A DNA stretch of 64,000 bases from Rhodoplanes sp. Z2-YC6860 (GTDB taxonomy: Bacteria > Pseudomonadota > Alphaproteobacteria > Rhizobiales > Xanthobacteraceae). The notes under the pieces were generated by a model that saw only the letters and a program-made list of their open reading frames with translations, was not told the origin of the DNA and did no database searches. A program made the position numbers and the translations under genes. Positions within the stretch are counted from its first letter, which is position 1. Every line of letters starts with the position of its first letter. The stretch lies in assembly GCF_001579845.1 (NCBI RefSeq), contig NZ_CP007440.1, positions 1,240,001-1,304,000 on the forward strand, given 5' to 3'. This document shows, in pieces, positions 50,309 to 59,262 of this stretch.

Positions 50309-51505
50309 ATGACTGAAAATGACGCGAATTCAGCCACGATCGGCCTGGGGGTCGTGGGCCTTGGCATGGCAGGCGCCGTCATGGTCCACGCCGCGGCGGC
50401 GCATAGCGGTTATGTGCTCAAGGCCGCCGCCGATCCGCATTCCGGGCCGCGCGAGGCCTTCGCCCGCGACCACAATGCCCGGGCCTATGCCGATGTCCGC
50501 GAGCTCGTGGCGGATCCCGAGGTCGATGCGGTCTACATCGCCACACCGCACCAGTTCCACGCGCCGCATGCGGTGCTCGCCGCCGAGCACGGCAAGCACA
50601 TTATCCTGGAAAAGCCGATGGCGCTCACGCTCGAGGACTGCGACATCATCATTGCCGCGGTCGAGCGCCACAAGGTGCATCTCGTGGTTGGCCACACCCA
50701 CGCCTTCGATCCGAACGTGCGGCTGATGTGCGACATCATCGCGCGCGGCGAATTGGGGAAGCTCGGGCTGATCAACAGCTTCAACTACACGAATTTCCTC
50801 TATCGCCCGCGCCGCCCTGAGGAACTCGATACGTCAAAGGGCGGCGGCATCCTGTTCAACCAGGTGCCGCATCAGATCGACACCGCGCGATTGCTCGCGG
50901 GCGGCATCGTCAGGAGCGTGCGCGCGCAAGCGAGTGTGCTCGACCCATCGCGGCCGACCGAGGGAAGCTGCGCGGCGCTTCTGCAATTCGACAATGGTGC
51001 GGCCGCCTCGCTGGTCTACAGCGGCTACGACCATTTCGATTCCGACGAATGGCACTTCGGTCTCAGCGAGCGCGGCGCGCCGAAACCGATTGCGCATGGG
51101 GCTGCGCGCCGTGCGCTCGCGAAAGCGGCGGACGAGACAAAAGCGCGCACTGAAACCTTCGCTTATGGGAACACCGCCAGCGCGCTGCCGCCGCACCAGC
51201 CGCATTTCGGCATCACCATCGTGACCTGTTCCGGGGGCGACATGCGCGCCTCGGCCGACGGCGTTACGATCTACGGCCGCGACGGCGTCCGGGAAATCCC
51301 TATCCCGCGTGGCACCAGCATGCCGGGGCGGCGTGAGGTGCTGGACGATCTCGCGACCGCTATCCGGACCAACCGCAAGCCCGTGCACGACGGCCGTTGG
51401 GGCAAGGCCACTGTCGAGGTCGCGCTGGCGATCCTTCGTTCATCGCAACAGAACATGGAAATCCGGCTGGAACACCAGGTGGCGGTGGACGGCCCACCGC
51501 GCTAA
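50309..51505 (+). CDS. Gfo/Idh/MocA-family oxidoreductase
   Basis: 398 aa. Rossmann motif GVVGLGMAGAVMVHAAAAHS, the usual VYIATPHQFHAPH and the catalytic Lys in LEKPMALTLEDC, then HTHAFDPNVRLM and FNQVPHQIDTARLLAGG. In aromatic degradation clusters, members of this family act on phthalate- or similar diol products, for example 4,5-dihydro-4,5-dihydroxyphthalate dehydrogenases, and this one has that look. It lies 61 bases before the ring-hydroxylating oxygenase alpha subunit, so it could oxidise the dihydrodiol made by that enzyme (inference). Confidence 0.88.
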   Translation: MTENDANSATIGLGVVGLGMAGAVMVHAAAAHSGYVLKAAADPHSGPREAFARDHNARAYADVRELVADPEVDAVYIATPHQFHAPHAVLAAEHGKHIILEKPMALTLEDCDIIIAAVERHKVHLVVGHTHAFDPNVRLMCDIIARGELGKLGLINSFNYTNFLYRPRRPEELDTSKGGGILFNQVPHQIDTARLLAGGIVRSVRAQASVLDPSRPTEGSCAALLQFDNGAAASLVYSGYDHFDSDEWHFGLSERGAPKPIAHGAARRALAKAADETKARTETFAYGNTASALPPHQPHFGITIVTCSGGDMRASADGVTIYGRDGVREIPIPRGTSMPGRREVLDDLATAIRTNRKPVHDGRWGKATVEVALAILRSSQQNMEIRLEHQVAVDGPPR

Positions 51506-51566
51506 ATATAGACAAACTGCAAATCCCGGCGCTGCGACGCGTCACTCTTTCGCTGGAGCTCGACCC

Positions 51567-52868
51567 ATGCTCGATCAGCCCCACAAAAACGGCCGCCCGA
51601 ACGGCAAGCTCATCGTCGAAGACCTCGAGAACCTGACGTTCCAGGTCCATCGCAGCGTGTTCGTCTCGCCGGAGATTCTGGAGGACGAGAACCGCGCCAT
51701 CTTCGACAAGTGCTGGGTCTATGTCGGCCACGCCTCGGAGATCAAAAATCCCGGCGACTTCGTCACCCGCCACGTCGCCGGCCGCCCGGTGATCTTCTGC
51801 CGCGACCGGCAGGGCAATGTCCGCGCGCTGTTCAACGTCTGCCGCCACCGCGGCGCCATCGTCTGCCGCGAGCGCGAGGGCAACACCCGGCAGTTCTACT
51901 GCATCTATCACGGCTGGGCTTACAACACCGACGGTTCGATCAAGGGCATCCCGGGCGACGAGGCCTACGCGCCGACCTTCGACAAGAAGGGCAAGGGCCT
52001 GGTGCCGGTGCCGCGGCTCGAGCACTACAAGGATTTCTATTTCGCCAATCTCGATCCGGATGCGGTCGATCTTCCGACCTATCTGGCCGGCGCGAAGGAT
52101 TACATCGACCTCGTGGTCGATCAGTCGCCGTCCGGCAAGATGGAGATCATCTCCGGCGTACAGGAATACGACATCAAGGCGAACTGGAAGCTGCTCGTCG
52201 AGAACAGCGTCGACGATTACCACCTCGTCACCACGCACTCGACATGGCTGAACTACATGCGCAACTCCGGCGTCAACGTGACTCCGGCCAAGGGCCACAT
52301 GCTGCCGACCAAGGGCTTCGGCCTCGATCTCGGCAACGGCCATCTCACCACCGACAACCCGAACTATCGCGGCCGTCCGGTGGCGAAGTGGATCTCGGTC
52401 TATGGCGAGGAGGCCAAGGCCGACATCGACGCGATCCGCAAGGAGCTGGTCGGGCGGCTGGGCGAGGAGCGGGCGGCGCGCGTCGCCGACACCAACCGCA
52501 ACCTCTGCATCTTCCCGAACCTCGTGATCAACGACGGTTCGTCGGTGACGGTGCGGCACTTCACGCCGGTCGGACCGGACCTGATGAAGGTCACGGCCTG
52601 GGCGCTTGGGCCGGTCGAGGAGACCGAGGCCCAGCGCGCGCGGCGGTTGCACGCCTTCCTCACCTTTTACGGTCCGGGCGGCTTCGCGACGCCCGACGAC
52701 GTCGCGGCGCTGGAGCTCGCGCAGCAGGGCTATGCGGCGTGGCGCGAGGTGCCGTGGACCGATCTGTCGCGCGGCATGGGCAACAGCCAGGAGCAGCTTG
52801 CGACCGACGAAGGCCATCTGCGGGTGTTCTGGCGCAAGTGGAACGAGATGATGGAGGCGCGGGCATGA
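51567..52868 (+). CDS. Rieske ring-hydroxylating oxygenase, alpha subunit
   Basis: 433 aa. Rieske cluster ligands are in NVCRHRGAIVCRE and YCIYHGWAYN. Mononuclear iron ligands are in ENSVDDYHLVTTH (two His), with a downstream Asp expected. The N-terminus and length match the benzoate/anthranilate/salicylate-type alpha subunits. It activates O2 for cis-dihydroxylation or hydroxylation of an aromatic acid. The ATG is at 51567; the stop overlaps the beta subunit start (ATGA). No reductase gene is in the window; the Rieske ferredoxin at 46973 may help. Confidence 0.94.
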   Translation: MLDQPHKNGRPNGKLIVEDLENLTFQVHRSVFVSPEILEDENRAIFDKCWVYVGHASEIKNPGDFVTRHVAGRPVIFCRDRQGNVRALFNVCRHRGAIVCREREGNTRQFYCIYHGWAYNTDGSIKGIPGDEAYAPTFDKKGKGLVPVPRLEHYKDFYFANLDPDAVDLPTYLAGAKDYIDLVVDQSPSGKMEIISGVQEYDIKANWKLLVENSVDDYHLVTTHSTWLNYMRNSGVNVTPAKGHMLPTKGFGLDLGNGHLTTDNPNYRGRPVAKWISVYGEEAKADIDAIRKELVGRLGEERAARVADTNRNLCIFPNLVINDGSSVTVRHFTPVGPDLMKVTAWALGPVEETEAQRARRLHAFLTFYGPGGFATPDDVAALELAQQGYAAWREVPWTDLSRGMGNSQEQLATDEGHLRVFWRKWNEMMEARA

Positions 52869-53374
52869 ACAAGCCGCTCGATCATGCCGCGACGGTGACG
52901 CGCGCCGAGGTGGAGGATTTCCTCTACCTTGAGGCTGACCTGCTCGATGCCTGGCGGCTCGACGACTGGCTCGGGTTGCTCACCGAAGACGCCACCTATT
53001 ACGTGCCGCCGAACGACAAGCCGGACGGCGACCATCGCTTCACGCTGTTCACCGTGGCCGACGACATCGTGCGGCTCCGCGAGCGCATCATCCGGTTGAA
53101 GGACCCGAACTGTCACGCCGAGTATCCGCCATCGCATACGCGGCGGATGATCAGCAACGTGCGGATCACCGGGACCGAGGGCGACCTGATCCTGGTTGCG
53201 GCGAACTTCGCGATCTATCGCCATCGCAGGCACGAGCAGGCGCCGCGGCAATTCATCGGCCGCTACCGTCATAAGCTCAAGCAGACCGATGCCGGGCTGA
53301 AGATTTACGAGCGCCGCGCCATCCTCGACGCCGAGGAGTTGGGCCCGATGGGCGCGGTGAGTTTCCTGCTCTGA
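52865..53374 (+). CDS. Ring-hydroxylating oxygenase, beta subunit
   Basis: 169 aa, SnoaL-like fold that builds the alpha3beta3 scaffold. Conserved stretches are EVEDFLYLEADLLDAWRLDDW, YYVPPNDKPDGD, SHTRRMISNVRI and FIGRYRHKLKQ, with YERRAILDAEEL near the end. The ATG overlaps the alpha stop by four bases, so the two are translationally coupled. Beta subunits are structural and not catalytic. Confidence 0.94.
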   Translation: MNKPLDHAATVTRAEVEDFLYLEADLLDAWRLDDWLGLLTEDATYYVPPNDKPDGDHRFTLFTVADDIVRLRERIIRLKDPNCHAEYPPSHTRRMISNVRITGTEGDLILVAANFAIYRHRRHEQAPRQFIGRYRHKLKQTDAGLKIYERRAILDAEELGPMGAVSFLL

Positions 53375-53441
53375 CGGCGACGCCTGGACCGGCCTTGTGC
53401 CTGCCCAGCGCAGCTTGCTTTAATCAACATTGACAAGACCA

Positions 53442-53465
53442 ATGGCCGGGAACCAGCCCGGCCAT
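53442..53465. terminator. Hairpin between oxygenase and amidohydrolase genes
   Basis: ATGGCCGGG and CCCGGCCAT form a perfect 9-base stem around the loop AACCAG, 67 bases after the beta-subunit stop and 20 before the amidohydrolase ATG. It may terminate part of the transcript or protect the upstream message. Confidence 0.45.
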
Positions 53466-53485
53466 CGCTTTAGAAGGGGAAGGAC

Positions 53486-54490
53486 ATGCCGAATCCGCTC
53501 GCGATCGATGCCCACGCGCATATCTGCACCGAGGAGACCATGAACCTCCTCAACAAGGAGGTGCCCAAGGTCGCGTCCAGTCTCAAGGAATACGAGAAGG
53601 ATGTGTTCGAGTGGACGGTGGCCGGCGTGCCGTACCGGCCGCTGCCGCGCGGCGGCTTCGACATCGAGCAGCGGCTGAAGGACATGAAGGCGTCCGACGT
53701 CGACATGCAGGTGCTGTCGAACACGCCGCAGACGTTCATGTACAACCAGGATGCCGGCATGACGGCGGCGGCCTGTGTCATCCAGAACGATCAGATCGCC
53801 AAGCACGTCCGCGACTATCCGAAGAGCTTCTACGGCATCGCGACGTTGCCGATGCAGGATCCGAAGGCCGCGGCCGACGAGCTTGAGCGCGCGATCTCGA
53901 AGCTCGGGCTCAAGGGCATGCAGATCGGCTCCAACATCAACGGCAAGAACCTCGACGAGCCGGAGTTCGAGCCGGTCTGGCAGGTGGCCAACCAGCACCA
54001 CGCCTTCTGCATGATTCATCCCAACAATGTCGCTGGCATGGACCGGCTGCGGAAATATTATCTCAACAACCTGATCGGCAATCCGCTCGACACCACCATC
54101 GCCGCGGCTTCGCTGGTGTTCGGCGGCGTGATCGAGCGCTTCCCCAACATCCGCTTTTACATGGTGCATGGCGGAGGTTTCACGCCGTATCAGGCGGGGC
54201 GCTGGCAGCACGGCTGGCATGTGCGGCCCGAGCCGAAGGTCAATCTCAAATATCCGCCGGCCGAGACCATCCGCACTTTCTATTGGGACACAATTCTGCA
54301 CTCGAAGCCGCAGCTCGAGTTCCTGGTGCAGGAATGGGGCGCCGCCAAGGTCATCCTCGGCAGCGACTATCCCTACGACATGGGCACCTTCGAATGCGCA
54401 CGCCAAGTCAAGGCGCTGTCCTGCGGCGAGCTCGACAAGGTGACGATGCTGAACGGCCTCGTTCAGAAGCTGCTGGCGGACGTGCGGTAA
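53486..54490 (+). CDS. ACMSD-like amidohydrolase/decarboxylase
   Basis: 334 aa TIM-barrel metal enzyme. DAHAHICTEETM supplies the metal HxH, a central His is in YMVHGGGFTPY, and the catalytic Asp is in LGSDYPYDMGTF. These match 2-amino-3-carboxymuconate-semialdehyde and dihydroxybenzoate decarboxylases. GGGGAAGGAC is a strong ribosome site. Placed after the oxygenase genes, it could decarboxylate or hydrolyse a ring-derived acid. The exact reaction cannot be set from sequence. Confidence 0.92.
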   Translation: MPNPLAIDAHAHICTEETMNLLNKEVPKVASSLKEYEKDVFEWTVAGVPYRPLPRGGFDIEQRLKDMKASDVDMQVLSNTPQTFMYNQDAGMTAAACVIQNDQIAKHVRDYPKSFYGIATLPMQDPKAAADELERAISKLGLKGMQIGSNINGKNLDEPEFEPVWQVANQHHAFCMIHPNNVAGMDRLRKYYLNNLIGNPLDTTIAAASLVFGGVIERFPNIRFYMVHGGGFTPYQAGRWQHGWHVRPEPKVNLKYPPAETIRTFYWDTILHSKPQLEFLVQEWGAAKVILGSDYPYDMGTFECARQVKALSCGELDKVTMLNGLVQKLLADVR

Positions 54491-54500
54491 GGGTGACGTG

Positions 54501-55568
54501 ATGGCGGAAGCGAAGGGCGCGCCGGTCGCAGCGTCTGCGATCGCGGCATTCATCAAAGACGCCATGATGGCGGTCGGCATGCCGGATGCCGACGCGGCAA
54601 AGGTCGCCGAGCTGATGCTCGAAGCCGATCTCGCCGGTGCCGACGCGCATGGCGTGTTCCGGTTGCCGCAGTACGTCCGGCGCATCAAAGCGGGCGGCGT
54701 CAACCCGAAGGCCACCATCAAGGTGGAGAAGACGGCGCCCGCGACCGCCGTCGTCGACGGCGACAACGGCATGGGACATCTGGTGATGCAGCGTGCCGCC
54801 GACACCGCGATTGCGCTCGCGAAAGACACCGGCGTCGCCTGGGTCGGCGCGCGGCGCTCAAACCACGCGGGCGCGGCTGGCACTTACGCCGCGATGGCGC
54901 TGCCGCACAACATGGTCGGCATCTATTCGGCGGTGGCCAACGCCAACCACATGCCGGCCTGGGGTGCGGCTGAAAGCCTGCTCAGCACCAATCCCATTGC
55001 GGTCGCTGTGCCGGCTGGGGAGGAAGCCCCGGTGGTGCTCGACATCGCCACGACGGTCGTCTCCTACGGCACCGTGAAGGCCTACAAGCTTCAGGGCAAG
55101 GAGATGCCGGAAGGCTGGATGGTCAGCGCGAAGGACGGCAAGCCGATCACCGATTCGGGCAAGATCGCCGAGGGCTTGCTGATGCCGATCGGCGGCCACA
55201 AGGGCTCGGGTCTTGCCTTGGTGCTGGGGCTGCTCGCCGGTGTGCTGAACGGCGCGGCCTTCGGGCGCGAGGTGGTCGATTTCAACGCCGACGACGAGAG
55301 CGAGTGCAACACCGGCCACTTCATCATCGCGTTGGATATCTCGCGCTTCATCCCGCTCGATGTGTTCAAGGCGCAGATGGACCGGCAGCTGCGCGATCTC
55401 AAAGCCTCGAAGGTGCTGCCAGGCTTCGACGCGATCCGCCTGCCGGGCGAGCAGCGCCGCACCCGCCGCGCCGAGCGGCTGTCGAAGGGCGTGCCGGTGT
55501 TTCCGGAGGTCGTGGCGCAGCTCGACAAGCTTGCGGGCGAGCTGAAGATCAAGCCGCTCGAGCGCTAA
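54501..55568 (+). CDS. Malate/L-lactate/ureidoglycolate dehydrogenase-family oxidoreductase (Ldh_2)
   Basis: 355 aa NAD(P)-dependent dehydrogenase of the YlbC/YiaK family, which differs from the Rossmann Ldh. Catalytic His is in VGARRSNHAGAAGTYA. ADAHGVFRLPQYVRRI and STNPIAVAVP, with LMPIGGHKGSGLAL, are the family blocks. ATG at 54501; a GTG one codon before is possible. It follows the amidohydrolase by ten bases and probably oxidises or reduces a 2-hydroxy acid made from the aromatic acid. It ends just before repeat C2. Confidence 0.93.
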   Translation: MAEAKGAPVAASAIAAFIKDAMMAVGMPDADAAKVAELMLEADLAGADAHGVFRLPQYVRRIKAGGVNPKATIKVEKTAPATAVVDGDNGMGHLVMQRAADTAIALAKDTGVAWVGARRSNHAGAAGTYAAMALPHNMVGIYSAVANANHMPAWGAAESLLSTNPIAVAVPAGEEAPVVLDIATTVVSYGTVKAYKLQGKEMPEGWMVSAKDGKPITDSGKIAEGLLMPIGGHKGSGLALVLGLLAGVLNGAAFGREVVDFNADDESECNTGHFIIALDISRFIPLDVFKAQMDRQLRDLKASKVLPGFDAIRLPGEQRRTRRAERLSKGVPVFPEVVAQLDKLAGELKIKPLER

Positions 55569-55594
55569 CTGCGTTTCTCTGTACTCTCCCCACG

Positions 55595-55699
55595 GTCATT
55601 CCGGGGCACGCGCGAAGCGCGTGAACCCGGAATCCAGACGAGAACTCGGAGTGCCGTGCTGGATTCCGGGTTCCGGCCTTCGGCCGGCCCCGGAATGAC
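55595..55699. repeat. Palindromic mosaic repeat, family C copy 2
   Basis: Outer arms GTCATTCCGGGG and CCCCGGAATGAC. Inner arms are CCCGGAATCCAG (55626-55637) and CTGGATTCCGGG (55659-55670), with hairpins CACGCGC-GAA-GCGCGTG and CCGGCC-TTC-GGCCGG. It has the same architecture as copy 1 at 42198 and sits between two convergent genes. Confidence 0.9.
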
Positions 55700-55713
55700 G
55701 GCGGAGCGAGCTG

Positions 55714-56742
55714 CTACTTCGGCGCCATGGCGTCGCGCACGCGCGCGACCGTCTCTGGCGGCGTCTTGTAGATCTCCGTGATCAGCGCCGCGACCTGCTC
55801 GCCAGTCAGCGGATCGATCTCGATCTTCAGCTTTTCGGCCTCCGCCTGCAGCTCCGGATCTTTCATCGCCGCATCGAACGCGCGGCGGATCGCATTGACA
55901 CGCTCCGCCGGCACGTTCGGCGGCAGGAAGAACGGCCGGCCGAACTCGAGCCGCGCCAGCGCCAGGTTCAGCGCCTGCTTCTGCTCTTCGGTCTTGGCCT
56001 GGTCGAGGATCAGCGGCACGTCAGGCAGCTCAGGATGCTTGCGCAGCGACCACTGCGCGAGGATGCGGATTTTCTTGTCCTTGATCCACTGCTCGCTGAT
56101 CGCTTTGAGCGTCGACCAGTTGGCCCAGGTGCCGTAGACCTCGCCACGTTCCATCGCCAAATGAATCTTCGGTGTCGCCTCGTAGCCGGTGATGACCTTG
56201 AACTTCCAGCCGAACAGCTTTTCGGCGAGCTTTGGATAGTCGTACTGCGTCGAGCCCGGGGCTTGCGCGCCGACGATCATCTCCTTGCTGGTGAGATCGG
56301 TGAGCGACATGATCGGCGAGGCCGCCCAGACGTACATCGCCTGCGTTTCGCGGTTGGTGCTGCCGACCCAGTTGAGCTTGGTCGCCTCGAAGCGCGCGCC
56401 GACCGGCTGCAGCAGCGGCGTGGTCGGCAGTCCATTGAACGAGGCGCCGATCGCGGTGCCGTCGAACGGCCCGGCCGCATAGAGCTGATTGGTCATGCTC
56501 AGCGAGCCCGCACCGGGCTGGTTCTGCACGATGACGCTTGGATTGCCGGGAATGTATTTCGGCAGGTAGCGCGCCAGAAGCCGTGCATTGATGTCGTAGC
56601 CCGAGCCGACGCCGATGCCGACGACGAGCCGCACGATCTTGCCCTTGTAGAAATTCGCAACATCGTCTTGGGCACCAGCGGGCGCGGCGGCGCCAAGAAT
56701 CGCACTGAGCATCAGGCCGAGCGCAAGCAGAATGCGTTTCAT
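55714..56742 (-). CDS. Bug/TctC-family solute-binding protein
   Basis: 342 aa. Start at the ATG 56742 with Sec signal KRILLALGLMLSAILGAAAP, cleaved near AGAQD. Less typical than the other three Bug proteins: the opening is YKGKIVRLVVGIGVGSGYDI, then VQNQPGAGSLSMTNQLY. It still keeps the two-lobe layout. Fifty bases downstream of a Gfo/Idh gene on the same strand, so it may deliver the compound degraded by the minus-strand set (Gfo/Idh, CoA-transferase). No TctAB partners in the window. Confidence 0.9.
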   Translation of the reverse strand: MKRILLALGLMLSAILGAAAPAGAQDDVANFYKGKIVRLVVGIGVGSGYDINARLLARYLPKYIPGNPSVIVQNQPGAGSLSMTNQLYAAGPFDGTAIGASFNGLPTTPLLQPVGARFEATKLNWVGSTNRETQAMYVWAASPIMSLTDLTSKEMIVGAQAPGSTQYDYPKLAEKLFGWKFKVITGYEATPKIHLAMERGEVYGTWANWSTLKAISEQWIKDKKIRILAQWSLRKHPELPDVPLILDQAKTEEQKQALNLALARLEFGRPFFLPPNVPAERVNAIRRAFDAAMKDPELQAEAEKLKIEIDPLTGEQVAALITEIYKTPPETVARVRDAMAPK

Positions 56743-56792
56743 GTTCCCATCCCTTCGTTGTTTTGCGCCAGGCTTATGCCGCCCGTTACGCG

Positions 56793-57908
56793 TCAGGCTG
56801 CCCGCTTTTCCTCGTCGGGGTCGAGCGGCAACTTCACCGGCTGCTTGCGCTTGGCTGAAAGGTCCAGCGCCTTGGTCAGCATCAGGTTGTTGTGCGCCTG
56901 TTCGATGGTCGCGGCCGGCGTCGGCAGGCCGAGCGCCACCCGATTGAGCCACGACACCGTCTCGTCGGCCATCGGGCCGCGCAATTCGCCAAGCGCCATA
57001 TCGCCGGGAGGATAGCTGCCGAGGAAGTCAACGAGCCGCGACTGGTCCGGCGCGTAGCCTTCGCTTTGCGGCTTCGACACGGCGAGCACCATGTCGCGAT
57101 GGGTGTCGTCGATGGTGAGCACGCCGTCGGTGCCGGTGATGCCGACCTCGAGCGAATAGACCGCGCCAGGCCAGGTCACCGGCAGCGCCCAGGAGATGTT
57201 GAGATGGTAGATGCAGCCGTCCGACATCATGATCATGCCGGCGGTTGCATCGATGCCCTGGTAGAGCGGGCCCAGCACCTTGTCGACCGAGCGCGCGTAG
57301 CACTCGACCGGTGTCTTCGCCTCCAGGTACCACATGCACATGTCGAGCGCGTGGGTGCCGGAAATCACCATCGGCGAGATGGACTTGGGATCGTCGGTGC
57401 GCTTGTAGTTGTCGATCGCTACCAGGCGGTTCATGAACGCACGCGAGGTGACGAGCGTGACATCGCCGAGCGCGTTGGTGCGCACCTTCTCCTTCCCGGC
57501 GAGCCACTTCCGGCGGAAGCGCTGGGTGTAGCCGACCACGGCGTCGACCTTGGCGTCCTTGATGGCTTTCAGCACCTTGGCGGATTGCGCCAGGTCAGTC
57601 GCCAACGGCTTCTCGATCAGGAGCGGAATGCCGCGTTCGACCGCGACCATGATCGGATCGACATGCAGATGCTCGTCGGTCGCGATGATGGCGCAGGTCA
57701 CCTCGGGCCGCTTGAGCAATTCGACATGACTCTGCGTGACGAAATCCGCGCCCACGCGCGGTGCGACTTCGCCCGCGCGGTTCGGGTTCTTCTCGGCGAG
57801 CCCGATCCATTTCACCGCCGGATGGCGGTTCGCGACCTCGCCACGGAACAGTCCGACGCGACCGCCGCCGATGATGGCGAGGCCGATTTCTGCGGCTTGG
57901 GTTCTCAT
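56793..57908 (-). CDS. Gfo/Idh/MocA-family oxidoreductase
   Basis: 371 aa. Rossmann motif LAIIGGGRVGLFRGEVAN, CAIIATDEHLHVDPI, catalytic Lys in IEKPLATDLAQS, and MVISGTHALDMCMWYLEA with the His of the active site. It precedes a Bug receptor on the same strand and is separated from its upstream paralogue by repeat D1. The two genes at 56793 and 58087 are clearly paralogous but differ strongly, so they likely handle different steps or substrates. Confidence 0.9.
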   Translation of the reverse strand: MRTQAAEIGLAIIGGGRVGLFRGEVANRHPAVKWIGLAEKNPNRAGEVAPRVGADFVTQSHVELLKRPEVTCAIIATDEHLHVDPIMVAVERGIPLLIEKPLATDLAQSAKVLKAIKDAKVDAVVGYTQRFRRKWLAGKEKVRTNALGDVTLVTSRAFMNRLVAIDNYKRTDDPKSISPMVISGTHALDMCMWYLEAKTPVECYARSVDKVLGPLYQGIDATAGMIMMSDGCIYHLNISWALPVTWPGAVYSLEVGITGTDGVLTIDDTHRDMVLAVSKPQSEGYAPDQSRLVDFLGSYPPGDMALGELRGPMADETVSWLNRVALGLPTPAATIEQAHNNLMLTKALDLSAKRKQPVKLPLDPDEEKRAA

Positions 57909-57925
57909 GGCAGGGCCTCTCCACT

Positions 57926-58062
57926 CGTGTCCCGCACGCGGTGCAGCGCAAGCGAAGCGCAGCGGTGCACCGCAGATGCGGGACCCCGGTTGGCTTGCAA
58001 CAAGAAACCGGGGTCCCGGGTCTGCAGCGCATCACTTCGTGCTGCGCTGCGCCCGGGACACG
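57926..58062. repeat. Palindromic mosaic repeat, family D copy 1
   Basis: Outer arms CGTGTCCCG and CGGGACACG, central arms GGGACCCCGGTT and AACCGGGGTCCC. Nearly the same sequence occurs inverted at 62070-62194. It lies between two minus-strand Gfo/Idh genes, in what otherwise looks like one operon. Confidence 0.93.
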
Positions 58063-58086
58063 AGAGCGTGCCTCGCTGAAATATTC

Positions 58087-59190
58087 TCATTTCTGCATCG
58101 CCGGATTGTCGCCCGCGCGATAGCGCGCTTTGAGGTCGGCAATGGCCGCGACGGTCTCGTTCGTCAGCGGCAGGTTCACCGGTTCACCGCGATCGGCCGA
58201 AAGATCCGCGGCCGAATAAGTCTCCATCACCATGCGGGCGTGCTCGGGCTTCACCATCACCGGCTTGTTCTGGATGCAGGACTCGATGAAGTGGATGGTC
58301 TCCGGCCCCATGCCGCCGGCGAACACATGATCGACCTGCTCGCCCGGCATGGTCGACATCGGGAACACCTGTCCGGTTTTCTCGGTGTTGAGCCAATGAT
58401 CGCGTGCGGTGTCGTCCAGCACCAGCGCGCCGTCGGTCCCGGTGATCTCGATCCAGGTCGAGCAGTAGTTCGGAAAGCTCTCCGGAAAATTCCAGCCGCC
58501 GCCGATCATCACCACAACGCCGTTGTCCATGGTCACGGTGGTGAACATCACGTCGTGCGACCCATTGATGGGCTCCATGTAGCCGTAGGCGCCTTGCGAA
58601 TACACGCGGATCGGCTTGGCCGGCTCCAGAAGCCACATCACGAAGTCGAGGTCGTGCGTCGATTCCATCACCACCGGCGAGAGCCGCACCCGGCTTGCGA
58701 TCTTCTTGCCGAGCGCGCGCGACAGATGGCGGCTGACCAGGATCGATACCACCTTGCCCAGCGTGCCGTCGACGATCTTCTTCTTGGCGTAGGCGATCTT
58801 CTGATTGAAGCGCTGCGAATAGCCGATGGTGAATTTCAGGTTGTTGCGCTTGGCGATCGCGATCAGCTCGTCGGCCTCCCACAGCTCGAGCGCGATCGGC
58901 TTCTCCAGCATCACGTGCTTCCCGGCGCGCAGGCAGTCGCGGGCGATCGGATAGTGGTTCGTCTCCGGCGTGGTCGAGATGAACACCACCGAGATGTTGT
59001 CGTTCTTGATGATGTCCTGGTAGTCGAGCGTCGCGGTCGCGGGCTTGTAGCGCGCCTTCAACTCCGCCAGCCGATCCGGCTTGATGTCGCAGATGTGGAG
59101 CTTGTCCACCAGCGCCGTCCGCGACAGCGTCTCCACCCGCGTGCCGCCCACCCAACCCACGCCGATGGCGCCGACTTCGACTGTCTTCAC
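58087..59190 (-). CDS. Gfo/Idh/MocA-family oxidoreductase
   Basis: 367 aa, GTG start at 59190 after GGTTGGAAGC. Rossmann motif GAIGVGWVGGTRVETLS, VVFISTTPETNHYPI, catalytic Lys in LEKPIALELWEADE and YSQRFNQKIAYAKK. Then STHDLDFVMWLLEP, with the His typical of the substrate pocket. It is 72 bases downstream of the CoA-transferase beta subunit gene, which supports a shared minus-strand transcript. Confidence 0.9.
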   Translation of the reverse strand: MKTVEVGAIGVGWVGGTRVETLSRTALVDKLHICDIKPDRLAELKARYKPATATLDYQDIIKNDNISVVFISTTPETNHYPIARDCLRAGKHVMLEKPIALELWEADELIAIAKRNNLKFTIGYSQRFNQKIAYAKKKIVDGTLGKVVSILVSRHLSRALGKKIASRVRLSPVVMESTHDLDFVMWLLEPAKPIRVYSQGAYGYMEPINGSHDVMFTTVTMDNGVVVMIGGGWNFPESFPNYCSTWIEITGTDGALVLDDTARDHWLNTEKTGQVFPMSTMPGEQVDHVFAGGMGPETIHFIESCIQNKPVMVKPEHARMVMETYSAADLSADRGEPVNLPLTNETVAAIADLKARYRAGDNPAMQK

Positions 59191-59262
59191 GCTTCCAACC
59201 CCTTGATTGAATTTTTCGTGGACGCATAAAGACCACGCCGGGGCGGGGTCCGCAATGCGTGT

